DNA of 64,000 bases from Isoetes taiwanensis (taxonomy: Eukaryota > Streptophyta > Lycopodiopsida > Isoetales > Isoetaceae): NCBI GenBank assembly GCA_021234155.1, contig JAJEKV010000025.1:7392531-7456530 (forward strand), written 5' to 3'. Below, one piece after another: positions 11,946-22,495 of the stretch. The notes beneath the pieces were generated by a model, which saw only the letters and a list, made by a program, of their open reading frames with translations, was not told where the DNA came from and searched no databases. The translations under genes were made by a program, and so were the position numbers. Position 1 is the stretch's first letter, and every line of letters begins with the position of its first letter.

Positions 11946-13168
11946 TCAACTGTCACCCCTTGATCTCTTCTTTGACGGGGGCGTGGGTTTCTGCGTGGGC
12001 ATGGGTTTGCTGCCTGACGCTCCTGCATGACCCTTGTCTTTGTGCTCTTGTGTGCTGGCCTGTGTAGTGATCAAGAATAGTCCAGTACCTCTTGGCACGG
12101 GACTAACACTTCTCCCTGCCAAAGAACACTCGGTGGAGAGAAAAGCAGGTATTGTCTCTGGAGGTGGAAAACTTGTGACCTTGTTGAAATCATCCACACG
12201 ACTATGAGGTCGAGCATCCGCATGATACTTTTGGATGAGATCTTGGTGGTCTTTCAAGGCATCCGTAGTGTTTAACCCAATGGATGGTAAATCATCCAAC
12301 AAAAACCCAGACTGCACCATGTCTTCGAAGGCACGGTGAGCCTCGGCCGAAACAAACTGGCATTCAATCAGCAGACAGGTCTGTAGGCCAAAAGCATTGG
12401 CAATTGCATTTGGATTGCAGTAGGAAACAGGGCGCCCGCGAGCCAAGAAGCAGTGAGGAGACATTTCAAAGCAGCACAAAAACTTGCTTCCTTGTGGACA
12501 GCCAGATCTGGAGAAGTGGCAGCATGTTCCAAAAATTGATTGAGTCCCCAGACAACATTGACAGTGGTTTTCCAACCACGCTCATGTGGGATGTAAATTC
12601 AATTCGTGTTATGATCTAAGGTTTCATCTGCCTGCCATACATTCTGATGCACGAAGCGTGGATCCCAGCAGAGATATGTGGAAATAAGTGCTGGGTTCCA
12701 ATCGGCATGACCAGCCAAAGCCTGGGTCCAAAATGGGGAATGCCAATCAGATGTGAGGAAATGACGGCTTGGAGGCGCTTCGAGGGACGCATATAGAGTG
12801 TCGTGTGGTGAGGCGGGTTGCATCATGGGCTGCTAAGCTTGAGTGCAAAATTCCTGAATCCAATCCAAATCCGGAGCCTGACACAATCTTTCCCATTCTG
12901 GATAGGGTAGTAGGGTATTGAGAGTGGCGGAGCCCAGTCCAAAGAGATGATATGGCTCTCAAGTTAGACACGGAGACTGTTGAATGTGCCTAAGTGCTGT
13001 AAGTAAAGTTGGGCATACCCAATCCCCAATTCCTCATACATGCTCTTATGGACTTCGTGTAATGCTTCAGCAATCCAAAGAGTCAAATATCTAGCAAGCT
13101 CTGGCATGTATTCTACCTGAAGAGCATTAACCCAGGACTGATCAAAAAGATAGAGTGTAAATTTATAC
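11946..13168 (-). pseudogene. Post-integrase coding remnant of the Ty3 element, downstream part
   Basis: Protein-like text continues on the minus strand on the far side of the two nested insertions: VNALQVEYMPELARYLTLW near 13.1 kb, then an open frame 12575-11946 that ends in a basic, proline-rich tail (PTPPSKKRSRGDS). Composition and strand match the upstream part at 16.2-18.1 kb. The short stretch 15041-15145 between the two insertions is also Ty3-element sequence. Function is unknown and the copy is broken. Confidence 0.45.
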
Positions 13169-13381
13169 AGGGTCTTTTTTCATGGGCACTTTGGTTTTTT
13201 TTTTTTTATCCATATCGAAATTTTGAACGAAGTTAAGCATAATAAACAAGTTGATATTAAGGAACATAACTATATAATAAAATCAATAAGTCATTATGTA
13301 TCATGAATACACAGACACATAGAATGGCCTTTCATATAGATACCGAAGTTGTTAATGAACATAAAGCTTCTATAAACCTTA

Positions 13382-13798
13382 CTATGTGAGCAACTTTGCT
13401 AAAGTAGTATCAGATAGAATTGGCTGAATCAAGGTCAAATCAGCCGCTGGATCTTTTCCTAATCTCTTCATTAGAACATAGACCATATGTTTGCAAGGAG
13501 TATAATTGTTCTTCAATGCCTTGCTTCGAAACTCAGGGCAAGTGCAAGCAGGCTCTTTCTTGATGTTGACAGTATATGTTTGCCTCTCCCTCTCCAAAAG
13601 AAAATCAACATGCCGATTTACCTGTAGCACATATGGAGTTACACTAATGTTACCCATATGTTTGCTTCTTTCCAAGTTCACTTCACACTGCCTACTTAAT
13701 TTTGACCTCCTCTTAACCCATTTACCATCTCGTCGCATTGATATTCCTGAATGCAGGATGCTTGCCTCTTCTGTGTAGGATCCAGGGCTAGGCTCCAT
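13382..13798 (-). CDS. SWIM zinc-finger protein, 138 aa
   Basis: This open frame runs from an ATG at 13798 to a stop at 13382. Residues about 75-115 hold a SWIM-type finger: YTVNIKKEPACTCPEF, then NYTPCKHMVYVLM, that is C-x-C-x(n)-C-x-H. The upstream part is basic (RRDGKWVKRRSKLSR). SWIM fingers bind DNA or proteins and occur in MULE transposases and in stand-alone plant proteins. This one resembles the stand-alone type, with PCKHMVYVLMKRLG after the finger. It lies near the left end of the TIR element and overlaps the start of the opposite-strand ORF by 48 bp. It may be a cargo or accessory gene, or the C-terminal relic of a larger protein. No break is seen within it, and expression is unknown. 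Confidence 0.6.
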   Translation of the reverse strand: MEPSPGSYTEEASILHSGISMRRDGKWVKRRSKLSRQCEVNLERSKHMGNISVTPYVLQVNRHVDFLLERERQTYTVNIKKEPACTCPEFRSKALKNNYTPCKHMVYVLMKRLGKDPAADLTLIQPILSDTTLAKLLT

Positions 13799-14488
13799 TG
13801 GCTAGTTGGAGATGCCTTTACATTGGCTACATTATGCATTGATGATGATGGGGTTGTTGTATGCTTGTGTGTAGCTGGCCAATTGAGCATGGTGGATAGC
13901 CATGCCAGAAAATATAGTTTGGAAAGACGTCGATTGTATTGCTTGACAAACAGAGATCCACTTGGCACCACAAAGGATGTTATGGGAAATATGACATATC
14001 ATTGGTGTTATCTTGCAGTTTATAGTAGAGTGGGCATTGACTTTGGGTACTTCAATGCAGAAGTATTTTCTATGAAGGATTTGAATCAAAACAGTAGCTT
14101 GCTGCATCATGTGCTTCATCGGGAAGAGAGATTACCATTACCCAATATGGCACACTCTAGATTTGGATTGGAGAGATCTGTTAGACTCATGGAGTTCCTC
14201 TTACACTATTTTTGTCCTAACGGTGGCTTCGTGTTAGATCTTTTTGCTGGCACATGTTCTATGATGGAAGCATGTGCATACTATGGAATAGAGAATGACG
14301 ATGAGCTTGTGGGCTTGGTGAGGTCACTTCGTGGATGCATGAAAAGAGAGGAAGCATGGCATGATGCTGATTCCGATGGGGAATCTAGTGATGTGCATGT
14401 CGAAGATGTGGATGAACCTTCAGACTTGGCATCTAACTTCATTGTCTTTAAAAATTTTCCTTCACATAATAGATGTTATTTATATTAA
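13751..14488 (+). CDS. Methyltransferase-like protein, 245 aa
   Basis: An uninterrupted frame of 245 codons. Residues about 135-185 read PNMAHSRFGLERSVRLMEF, then PNGGFVLDLFAGTCSMMEAC. This matches the order of the DNA N-4/N-6 methylase family (PF01555), where a 'K/RS-x-x-L-x-x-L' helix leads into the SAM-binding motif I (VLDxFxGxGxxxxA). The earlier text MTYHWCYLAVYSR could be the strand after the catalytic motif, but no canonical DPPY/DPPW motif is visible, so catalytic activity is doubtful. An acidic tail follows (SDGESSDVHVEDVDEP). A further open stretch at 14528-14648, after a CAG acceptor-like site at 14525-14527, could be a last exon. The N-terminal 50 residues are less convincing, and the true start may lie downstream of 13751. 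Confidence 0.5.
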   Translation: MQDACLFCVGSRARLHWLVGDAFTLATLCIDDDGVVVCLCVAGQLSMVDSHARKYSLERRRLYCLTNRDPLGTTKDVMGNMTYHWCYLAVYSRVGIDFGYFNAEVFSMKDLNQNSSLLHHVLHREERLPLPNMAHSRFGLERSVRLMEFLLHYFCPNGGFVLDLFAGTCSMMEACAYYGIENDDELVGLVRSLRGCMKREEAWHDADSDGESSDVHVEDVDEPSDLASNFIVFKNFPSHNRCYLY

Positions 14489-15145
14489 ATTCCTCTCGTC
14501 AATGACTTTATGCCTTTACCCTTGCAGTGTCCATCCATCTTATGCAGAGGACATAGCTCAGAGGATGTCATTAATTTCTTCTCCGACGGATAAACAGCGA
14601 AAGCAGCGAAGATGTTTATTTATAGATGATGAAGCTATAGTTGATTAGTGTTCTTGTCTTTTGGTCTCTTCTCCAACAATAATAATTTTCCTTATGTGTT
14701 ACTTTTTACGTGGTTAGTAGATCTCCTTATATATTACTATGCACATTTACATAAAGCTATACTTTTTGGAACTTCTACATATTTTGCTATACTGCTGTAG
14801 TTGTATTGCATGGAAGCACGTCTCAAGATGCCTTTGGTTTTTTTTTTGGCATTTCTATTATTTTTAATTTCATTACAATACTAACCTAATTTCTATATAT
14901 TAAAAGATGTAATAGTTGACACAAAAAATCATTGAAATTTCACTAGTTGACCCTACAATCTTAAACCATTGATATGAGGTTTAATGGTTTACAGGCAATG
15001 TTAAAGAAAAAAAACCAAAGTGCCCAACCAAAAAGACCCTATAAAATTTTTTTCCCAAAAAGATACTTCTTGTCTTGTTGTAACAGCCACAAAGTATGGA
15101 TATCCCTTTGAAAAGCACCGGGTGGACCATCATTGAAATTGTCAT

Positions 15146-15841
15146 TCTAGAATGGGACTCGCAAGAAACCAACAAACCGCCCGATAGATAGGCTTCTCAT
15201 TCATCTCAGCAGATTTTCTACAATGGTGGACAGTGGGTAGCCGCACACATGCGAACTACCCACGAAAAAATACAGGGAAAATCCAATTATATCATTTGGA
15301 CCCCAAACAAAAATACAATGCTAATAGATGAGTGGCTGATGTACCTGCCGAAAGCTTATCACCGGGATTAAAAAACCCCGCCCTTTCGGGTTTTCGAGGA
15401 AAAACCCTAGTGATAAGCCTTCGGCAAGGGGCTTAGACAAACGTAAGGCATAGAATCGCTCCCAAAAAACCCCCGCATGGAGAAGTCGAAACAGATGCCG
15501 CTCGCCAACCTGTACCTACACATCACCAACACAACAAACGAGAAAACATACCAGAGAATAGCATCACCCAGGAGGTGGAAAAAAAAAACATCACCCAACG
15601 GGTGGAAAAACATGATAAACAGAATTTGTACAAAATATAATAAACAAAGAAGGGGGAGGGTGGGTTCAAAGAGAATAAGGTACTGCTGAGAGAAGAGGAA
15701 CGCCGATGAGACGTGGATGCAGAAACGCGCCTGAAATAGCGAACTCCCCACCAAACCGGGCATGCGCCGCCCGCATGCATGCACAACATGCATGCTCGTC
15801 CCATTCTAGAATGGCGATCCGATGTCTCGGATCGATGCGAT
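15146..15841. mobile_element. Helentron-like non-autonomous unit 1
   Basis: The unit starts TCTAGAATGGGAC. The same 15-nt start (ATTCTAGAATGGGAC) recurs inverted near its 3' end, at about 15799-15813. A hairpin follows at 15815-15834 (8-bp arms CGATCCGA/TCGGATCG, 4-nt loop) and then the terminal ATGCGAT. A 5' terminal repeat, a subterminal 3' inverted copy and an end hairpin are the signature of Helitron2/Helentron-type elements. It is directly followed by a second unit with the same ends. It also contains a palindrome at 15345-15427. No coding capacity is seen. Confidence 0.6.
15345..15427. repeat. Palindrome 1 with conserved core
   Basis: Arms 15345-15362 and 15410-15427 are inverted repeats matching at 16 of 18 positions (CTGCCGAAAGCTTATCAC on the left). 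Between them lies a core with AAAAAACCCCGCCC, then CGGGTTTTCGAGGAAAAACC. The central GGGTTTT can pair with the AAACCC on either side. Palindromes 2 and 3 have the same core but unrelated arms. Confidence 0.8.
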
Positions 15842-16198
15842 TCTAGAATGGGACTATAAAACCAACAAAACCGCCCGACTACCAGAGAACTTCCTTACAA
15901 ACTAGGATCGAGGGCGAAGGTCACGGGGGCCGAGGCCAAAAGCCAGGACAGGATAGCAGGGAAGAAACGCCAAATTGGCTAAACCAGGCAGGAAGAAGCC
16001 CCTCCCCTGCCTAGAAACAATTCAAAGAGAATAAGGTACTGCTGAGAGAAGAGGAAGCGCCGATGAGACGTGGATGCAGAAACGCGCCTGAAATAGCGAA
16101 CTCCCCACCAAACCGGGCATGCGCCGCCCGCATGCATGCACAACATGCATGCTCGTCCCATGCTAGAATGGCGATCCGATGTCTCGGATCGATGCGAT
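15842..16198. mobile_element. Helentron-like non-autonomous unit 2 (tandem copy)
   Basis: It begins with the same TCTAGAATGGGACT and AAACCAACAAA..CCGCCCGA text as unit 1. It ends with the same roughly 180-bp 3' module: 16021-16199 repeats 15664-15842 almost exactly, including the end hairpin. It is 357 bp, against 696 bp for unit 1. Head-to-tail tandem insertion is common for this class. Ty3-element sequence resumes right after 16199 with no clear duplicated flank, as expected for Helitron-type insertion between A/T bases. Confidence 0.6.
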
Positions 16199-16199
16199 T

Positions 16200-18130
16200 G
16201 GTGTCAGCTAGATAGAAATCATGCATGACATAAGCCATTGGCTGGACAATTCAAAGAATAAAGAAATCTTTATCTTCACAAGTTAATAGCTGAAAGGTAA
16301 ATAAGGCGCATAGAAGACCTTTCTCTTCAACTGTGAGGTCTGGCCAGATAATGAGCAAATCCTTGTTGGTGAGGGAGTCATCGATGGCACCATTGGCATT
16401 GAACCATCTGAGCATAAAAAGATGTCGACATGAGTTCACATAATCCAAATAGCTCGTGGGCGTGGGAAAGTCATTAGGAACGTTCAGAGTTATAACAATG
16501 TAGTTTCTTGCCGGTGATGGACGTCATCTGCAGACTAGACTGGTTGTTGCAACTGATGTTCCAAATCTTTTATTTTGTTTTCTTTTTCTGTAAAGAGACG
16601 AAGCTGTTCCTTGATTTTGCGATGAACATACGTGGTCTGTTGTAGCTGGAGGCTAGCAATCTCAGTGTCATCCACAAACTTTTGTTTTTGCAGGTCAATG
16701 AGTTGTGCTGGAAGACATATAACCTGTGCTGGCATCTCCACGATCAAATAATATTCCATCTGTGCGGGATCGAACATCCCCATCCCATTGTTCGGATGGC
16801 AGCTAACTGGCCTTTCAGGGCGAAAATGCGAACTTCATCTTGCGTAGTGGCGTGTTGCTGATGGGTGAATTCATTCTGCAATCCCATATAAAGAGATTAT
16901 GTATCTGCAAGGCCCTTGTCCTTAACCTGAAGCTGAGCCAGTAACTGCTCCATAGTGGCCTGGAGGTTTGCGTGATGGTCCTTAAGAACTGCGTGTGCGT
17001 CCTGAGAGCAGCGCGCATTTCTAACAAAGCTCCATGTTTACTTTGAAGGCTCTCTTCCAGGACCAATTTTTGAGCGTGGGCAGCCTGCAACTCACGCTTC
17101 AAAGCATCCGTGGAATCCAACTGATGTTTGATATCGTTGTTGAGATGATCCTGAGATTCTTAGAGCTTAAGCATGTAACTTGCCACATTTTGTTCATACT
17201 CATAGAGTGCTCCTCGTGAAGGTTCAGTTAATGCAGGCTGAACAATAGACAGAGCATAATGGGCAACAATGGGCATGGAATCCTGAGAAGCATGTTTGGA
17301 GGTTGACACATCAGCTTTCTCAGACTGAGATGAAGTGACAAAAATGACCTTTGAAGAGGAGGGCTGAGCATCAGTCTAATCCGGCTGTGGAGGAGAATGC
17401 ATGTCCTCAGTTTGAGCATCATGGAGTCAAAACGTCTCGGGCTAAGGGCGAGAGGTTTCCTCTTGAAGTTCTCGGACAGGACGAATGACAGAATGTGTCC
17501 GAATGGAAGCATGAGAGGTGACATCCAATTGCCGAGTGGAGATCCTGCTGGGCTTTGGAAGGCATTGCTAAATAATAGCCTAAAAATGTGCAACTATAGT
17601 TGAATCGGGGCTCGAGTCTAGAGCTTGGCGAATGCGGTCGACTTCTTGTAAAAGACCTTGGAACAGAATTTGTGGCTAATCTACAAAGCTAGTGGAATGA
17701 ATAGCCACAATGGCAGTATGAAAGAAGCGCTTGCTGATGTGGATGTTCTTAACATAAAATTTCATGCATAAAAGCTTAGTAAAAGCCTCATAAGGCTTGG
17801 CAATATTGGTGAGCTTGTGGTTTGTGGCCACATATGGTACTTGACCATACACCGTAACATCATGATCTTGTAAAGCAGTCCAATTCAAAGAAGGGGTGTG
17901 TCTGGGTAATTTTAAATACCTGGGCCAAAAGACTTGATTGAGGGTAACCCTGGTATGATCAATAGTAGTCTAGTATCCAGCATCGGTCTTCACCAAACCA
18001 GCTACAAATTGTCGAAACTACACCGGATTCGGAACAGGAAGTTATTGGCTGGCAAAATTAAGCAAACCCGCCCTTTAGACAACTTCACGACTCGTGCCTT
18101 CAAGATCAGGCTGAAAGACTAGATGTCAAA
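16200..18130 (-). pseudogene. Post-integrase coding remnant of the Ty3 element, upstream part
   Basis: Downstream of integrase on the same strand lie long open stretches with consistent protein-like text, for example VPYVATNHKLTNIAKPYEAFTK near 17.8 kb. A lysine/glutamate/leucine-rich coiled-coil-like stretch follows (ALKRELQAAHAQKLVLEES, near 17.1 kb). A second one is near 16.6 kb (QLIDLQKQKFVDD). Some plant Ty3 lineages carry an extra ORF after pol. I cannot assign a function, and no transmembrane-rich envelope signature stands out. It is broken several times. Confidence 0.5.
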
Positions 18131-19049
18131 AAATATATAGATAAAAAAGGTTAGGATTCATGAGCATTGTTGCTTGCAGAGTGGCCAATTTTGATGCGAC
18201 GGCCGTTCGGAGCAAAGAGAATGATGGCGGAAGACGAACTGCAGAAAAAGTTTGATCTTTAGGGTTCTCGTCTATTCAATAAAGAGTTTTATAGGCAATT
18301 CTGAAAAGCAGAATCTGGACCGTTAATCTTGAGAGATAGCAGCATCGAGGAAAAGGTGGATCAAGGGCCAAAAATTTGGCTAAGTACCAGAAGGCCGATG
18401 GCTGGAATATCAATGGTGGAGATTTGAAAGGATCGACGGTAGGTAAACAAATAAGGATTTGACAGAGTCAAGTTTTGGTTTGGCATAATCAAGAAGGGCA
18501 ACTCGAGAGTGTGAACGTCTTAATGAAGGGGGTGGCAGAGGTAGCAAGCCAGAGAGAAGGTACCGCTACTAGATATGCGGCGTGATATGGGAATCTGCAA
18601 TTGGAATGTTCCCAGAATATAGACAGCTCAGCCAAAAGGCATTGGGCCACCGTGGCATCTGAGAGGCGGTAGGTCTATATAAGATGAAGGAATATTGATG
18701 CAAGAGACACAACAAATGCAGCAATAGAGATGATCAACACTATGCTGAAGAATTGCCTGGAATTGCTAACTTGCCGCATGAATGATCTGGACCTCTGAAA
18801 AATGAAGAATCGAGGAATTCCCTTGGACGGTTGATAGGCTGGCTCGGCAGACAATCCTGACCCACATTCTAACTATGTGGATGTGGTCCTGCATCTACAT
18901 TGGGATCCTGAGCAGAGTTACATGATCCTGCGAGCCTATGCCACTTCAAACCCCAAATAGAATGAAAAGTAGAGTAGGATTTTGCGTTTAAGTAAGGGCT
19001 ATGCCCATTTTGTAACAGAACTTCTTTTTGTAATATATAAAGTATTTGC
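18131..19049. other. Spacer inside the Ty3 element
   Basis: This is a stretch of about 0.9 kb between the integrase end and the post-pol coding remnant. No reading frame is convincing on either strand. In related elements such a spacer may carry signals for expressing the downstream ORF, but none is identifiable here. Confidence 0.35.
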
Positions 19050-20040
19050 TCAATCAGTTGTATCTGTTTTATTGATATTCTCGTATGCTGTGTCGATATG
19101 AAATGTCTTGAGGCGAAAGACATTGATCAAGGAAGGTAATGGGGTGCCATCTAATTTAGCAAGTTGGAACACATTTGATTGGACCACCTTGATGGTTTTG
19201 TAAGGGCCAAGCCAACGGAATTTGAGTTTGCCAAGAAAATTCTTATATCTCGAGTCATAGAGAAGAATTAAATCGCATGTGTTGAAAGTTTTCGTCTTTA
19301 TCTGGCTGTCATGCCATGATTTTCGCAATTTTTGACCAGCAAGAACCCTGAGATAGGCATCCCTGCGAAGTTCATCAAGTTGTTGTAACTAATAAACCCT
19401 TTCCTATAAAGCGGTCGGAGGATCATGAACAGTAGCTAGTTAAAATCTTAGAGTAGGCAGAATAAACTCAAAAGGCGTCAAGGCCATAAACGAGTCGAAA
19501 AGGTGTCTGTCCTTTGGCAATTTTGTAAATGGTATTATAGGCCCATAAAACGGTTGGAAACTTTTCCTGCCAATCTTTCCTGGAAGCATCACAAATTTTC
19601 TTTAGAATATTGATTAGAGTCTTCTTCGTACTTTCAGCAAGACCATTGCCTTGTGGATAGTATGGCGTGCTCTTTCGATGATGAATATGCAAGTACTCCA
19701 TAAGTTCCTTGATCGTGTGATTGACAAAATGAACACTCCGATCACTCACTAGTTCCGTGGGGCAGCCGAAGCGTGTAATGACTTGCGTGTAAAGCACCCT
19801 CGCAGTGCTGGCTGCAGTATTAGCTGGTAACACATAAGCTTCACTTGGTGGCATAATCTGTTGAGGACAAGAACGTATCAAGCACGGGAGTTACGAGCAG
19901 ATGGGTCAATGGGCCCAACAAAATCCATTCCCCATTTGCTGAAGGGTAGAGGCGTGGCAATTGGAGTTAATGGGAGAGCGTCACGTGGCATGGGCCGTCC
20001 AACGCGCTGGTAGACATCACATTGGCGCGCATGAGCGTGA
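19050..20040 (-). pseudogene. Ty3-type integrase remnant
   Basis: On the minus strand, the zinc-binding N-terminal part (CDVYQRVGRPMP) runs into WGMDFVGPIDP. The core follows, with FGCPTELVSDRSVHFVN, TPYYPQGNGLAEST and WAYNTIYKIAKGQTPF. The C-terminal part has KFRWLGPYKTIKVVQ and the ending NVFRLKTFHID. These are classic Ty3 integrase landmarks in the right order. The copy is broken. It begins abruptly next to a T-rich run at about 20041-20052. Confidence 0.85.
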
Positions 20041-20389
20041 TTTTTTTTTTTTGAATATTCTCCCTTTTGTTTATTATGTTGCATGCACATTACATCATGA
20101 GCAAGCATTTTGGATTACTGAACAAAATGACTGCATGTATGAGGCAATAAAAATGCAGTGGCTTTGTAGCAGAAATCTTGTTATAAAAAACTCTTGCAAC
20201 TTGCCTCTTCTGGAATACGGTAGACAAATTCAACCTTCATTGATCTCTAATAGTCATGATTCTACTAAAACATTAATTAATCATTTCATTCATTCATTTA
20301 TTCATTCATTCATATGCTTCTTGTGGGAGTTTACTTGAATGGCTCAAACGTTTGTGCTGGAGTTTCATAATAACTTCCTATATGAAGCT
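20041..20389. other. T-run and ATTC microsatellite
   Basis: A T run (about 20041-20053) marks the end of the recognisable Ty3 fragment. An ATTC microsatellite lies near 20283-20312. Nothing else is recognised. Confidence 0.5.
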
Positions 20390-21000
20390 TAGGCAGACTC
20401 TAGAACTTCAGCTTTATGGTAGCATATCAAGGTTTGGAGTTGAAGACCACCATATGTATATATTGCTATCCTGCAAGCGTTTGCTGAGGCAACAAATTCT
20501 CTGCAGGGAAGACTCTACATGGCAGATTATAAAGATGGCCTAAGCTCTAATTTCTTTAAGAGCAAGCTTATTGGTTTGTTGCCAAATATAAGGAGGTATA
20601 CTTGCTTTTGATAATGTGCCAAACACAAATGTGATTTCATGGGGAAACAATGATTGCAAAGTCATGTTTAGCATGGCGATAGGCTTTTCTGCCCTAGATT
20701 GTTCTGGCAAAATGCTCCACAACAACAAAAAGGCAGATAAAGTTAATTTCTTAAGTATCTTAAAAGCATATGCCAACATAAATATCATCATAGAACATGG
20801 ATGATTTATGAACAGATTCTAACCTTGAATTTCAAGTTGATGTGGTTGTTGGCAGTGCACCTATTGATATATATGCCAAGTCTGGGAAAATATGCCAATA
20901 AGATTGTATGATACCTGATAAAGTAACGTAGAGAACACAGAGCATGGTCAGCATGGTCAGATGGAGCATGCATGTGGAGAAACTTTGTCTGGTATGGCCT
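20390..21000 (+). pseudogene. PPR protein pseudogene (PLS type)
   Basis: The frame at 20616-20804 reads VPNTNVISWGN, FSALDCSGKM and DKVNFLSILKAYANINI. These are the landmarks of consecutive plant PPR motifs (the NVISW of one, D-x-V-T-F-x-SILKACA of the next). Upstream, GGILAFDNVP and a decayed helix pair continue the pattern. Downstream, after a frame change, VDVVVGSAPIDIYAKSGKI matches the VVVGSALIDMYAKCG consensus. PPR proteins bind organelle RNA. This copy has several frame changes and stops and neither a start nor a full repeat array, so it is a degraded (perhaps retroposed) gene copy. PLS-type PPR genes are very numerous in some ferns and lycophytes. Confidence 0.7.
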
Positions 21001-22495
21001 CCCCAAGAACTTCTAGGTATTCTAACACTTCCAGATATGATCTCTTTGAGCATGGTCCCCAGAAATTTAGCTTCTCCACAGTGGGATAAAACTACGAAGA
21101 GCTATAAGTTCAAGAAAGCACCAAGATCCCATAATTCTAGTCCATTATGCTCATTGTCTGATGAACCCTGACAAGATGCTCTAAGTGATCCAAAAAAAAT
21201 AAATGGAGAGGAGTACTTTGACGATCAGTTTCAGCCTCATCAAGAGCTCACTGCTATTGTTATGAGAGTGCCACATGCAGAAAACAAAATTAACACTCTT
21301 GGGAAAAGTTTAAATAAAAAATGGAGATGGGATCTTAAGGCAAGTACAAAGAAACTTCGATCAAGCATCCTACATCATGTACATCTACTGAGACCAAGGA
21401 AAATATAAGAGAAAATGAAGTGCAAGAAAATGGTCAATTCAATATGCAGGTTCACAACCAATGTGTGTAACTATGATACTTCTAGTTGTTGCCCATAGCC
21501 TTCCCTTATATGGATCAGATGAACCACAACCCTTAATTGAAAGATGGCAGTCTGCATTATTGTGATTGTGGAAGTTGGTACTTAGGTTGCAGTCTCACAT
21601 TTCTTGGTAACAGCTAGCTGAAGAGACAGTGTCATTAGATTATGAAAATGAAAGTAAGTTCGAAAGAAACTTTAAAAATATTCTTGCAAGTTTGCATATT
21701 TGCTCAATAAGCTTTATTTTGCTCTAGCCTTTGAAACTTAGCTTTCTGATAGACTGTATTTTGATATCAATTAGGGGGAAGGGATATGAGAAGGCAATGA
21801 TGAGTTTGATGTCTCTTCACGAGAGGCTTTTCTCACTTAGTTTTCAATCTCCAATGTCAATCAAATAAGCATTCGCTTTAGCGGTTGCAGTTTTACATAG
21901 TATAGAACATGTTATCAGAAGTACTCATCAGAAGAAGAAACGTGAACTGGGCAAACCACCATTCCATTCCGACCCTTGCCCCCATCAACAAGCTTGTTGC
22001 TGAACACACGGTAATAAGTAATAGGTATTTTCAAAGGATGTTGGAAGGCTATTGTGCACCTAAGCCACCTCCTTGGCTACTTGATAGACTATAACAATGT
22101 CCAGACTGAGGTGAAGCAGAAATTCAAATTAAGCTTCATTGTATAGCTCTGTAGCTCTGTACATTGGATCTCATTAACATGAACTGAGAATGTGGAGACA
22201 CAAAAATACAGGTTGCTCTGCTTGCAAGGGTGCCATGATGATAGAGATTTTTTTGTAATGGGTCCCTGATCAGAGTTTTTTGCTAACATTTTAGATGTAC
22301 CCCAATTATTAACAGAGATTATTAGCTAATTCCACAAGAACTGTTGATGGCAGATTGAACAAGATCGTATCATAGCAAATGTTTTGGGCAATTTATATGA
22401 AAATTGTGAAGAACTTAAGATCAAGAGTGATAATGTTCAAAGATCACGATTGGAATTCTTGGATTCCAATTCAATGATATGGGACTGAGTTAGCT
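21001..22495. other. Non-coding or unrecognised DNA
   Basis: Two stretches look protein-like but match no family I know. One is near 21186-21370 (plus-strand text EEYFDDQFQPHQELTAIV). The other is near 21955-22090 (NKLVAEHTVISNRYF..LEGYCAPKPPPWL). They might be exons or decayed remnants of the neighbouring PPR copy. No splice structure is convincing. Confidence 0.3.

Larger units (their letters stand above)
13169..15040. mobile_element. 1.87-kb TIR element carrying SWIM and methyltransferase-like ORFs
   Basis: The termini are inverted repeats. AGGGTCTTTTT, a 3-nt mismatch, TGGGCACTTTGG and a T run start at 13169, and the reverse complement ends at 15040. The 34-bp TIR has three mismatches. 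The six bases outside the GGGTC ends are TATACA (left) and TATAAA (right), a possible imperfect target duplication. The element interrupts a minus-strand Ty3 remnant, whose coding-like text continues on both sides. Inside are two head-to-head ORFs, listed separately. No classical transposase is recognised, so it may be non-autonomous or an unfamiliar type. Confidence 0.7.
11946..20040 (-). mobile_element. Decayed Ty3-type LTR element fragment, minus strand
   Basis: Read on the minus strand, the order is integrase (20040-19050), a spacer, then a long post-pol coding remnant (18130 down to 11946). Reverse transcriptase, protease and gag are absent, and no LTR pair was found, so this is an internal fragment. 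The integrase C-terminus has a GPY-type module (LGPYKTIKV) and no chromodomain, pointing to a non-chromovirus Ty3 lineage such as Tat/Athila-like. The fragment is broken many times and is interrupted by two DNA elements (13169-15040 and 15146-16198). It is old. Confidence 0.7.

Noticed and set aside
15664-16199. The 180-bp direct repeats first looked like LTRs of a tiny retroelement
   Set aside because: No primer-binding site or polypurine tract; the inverted start motif and end hairpin fit tandem Helentron-like units better.
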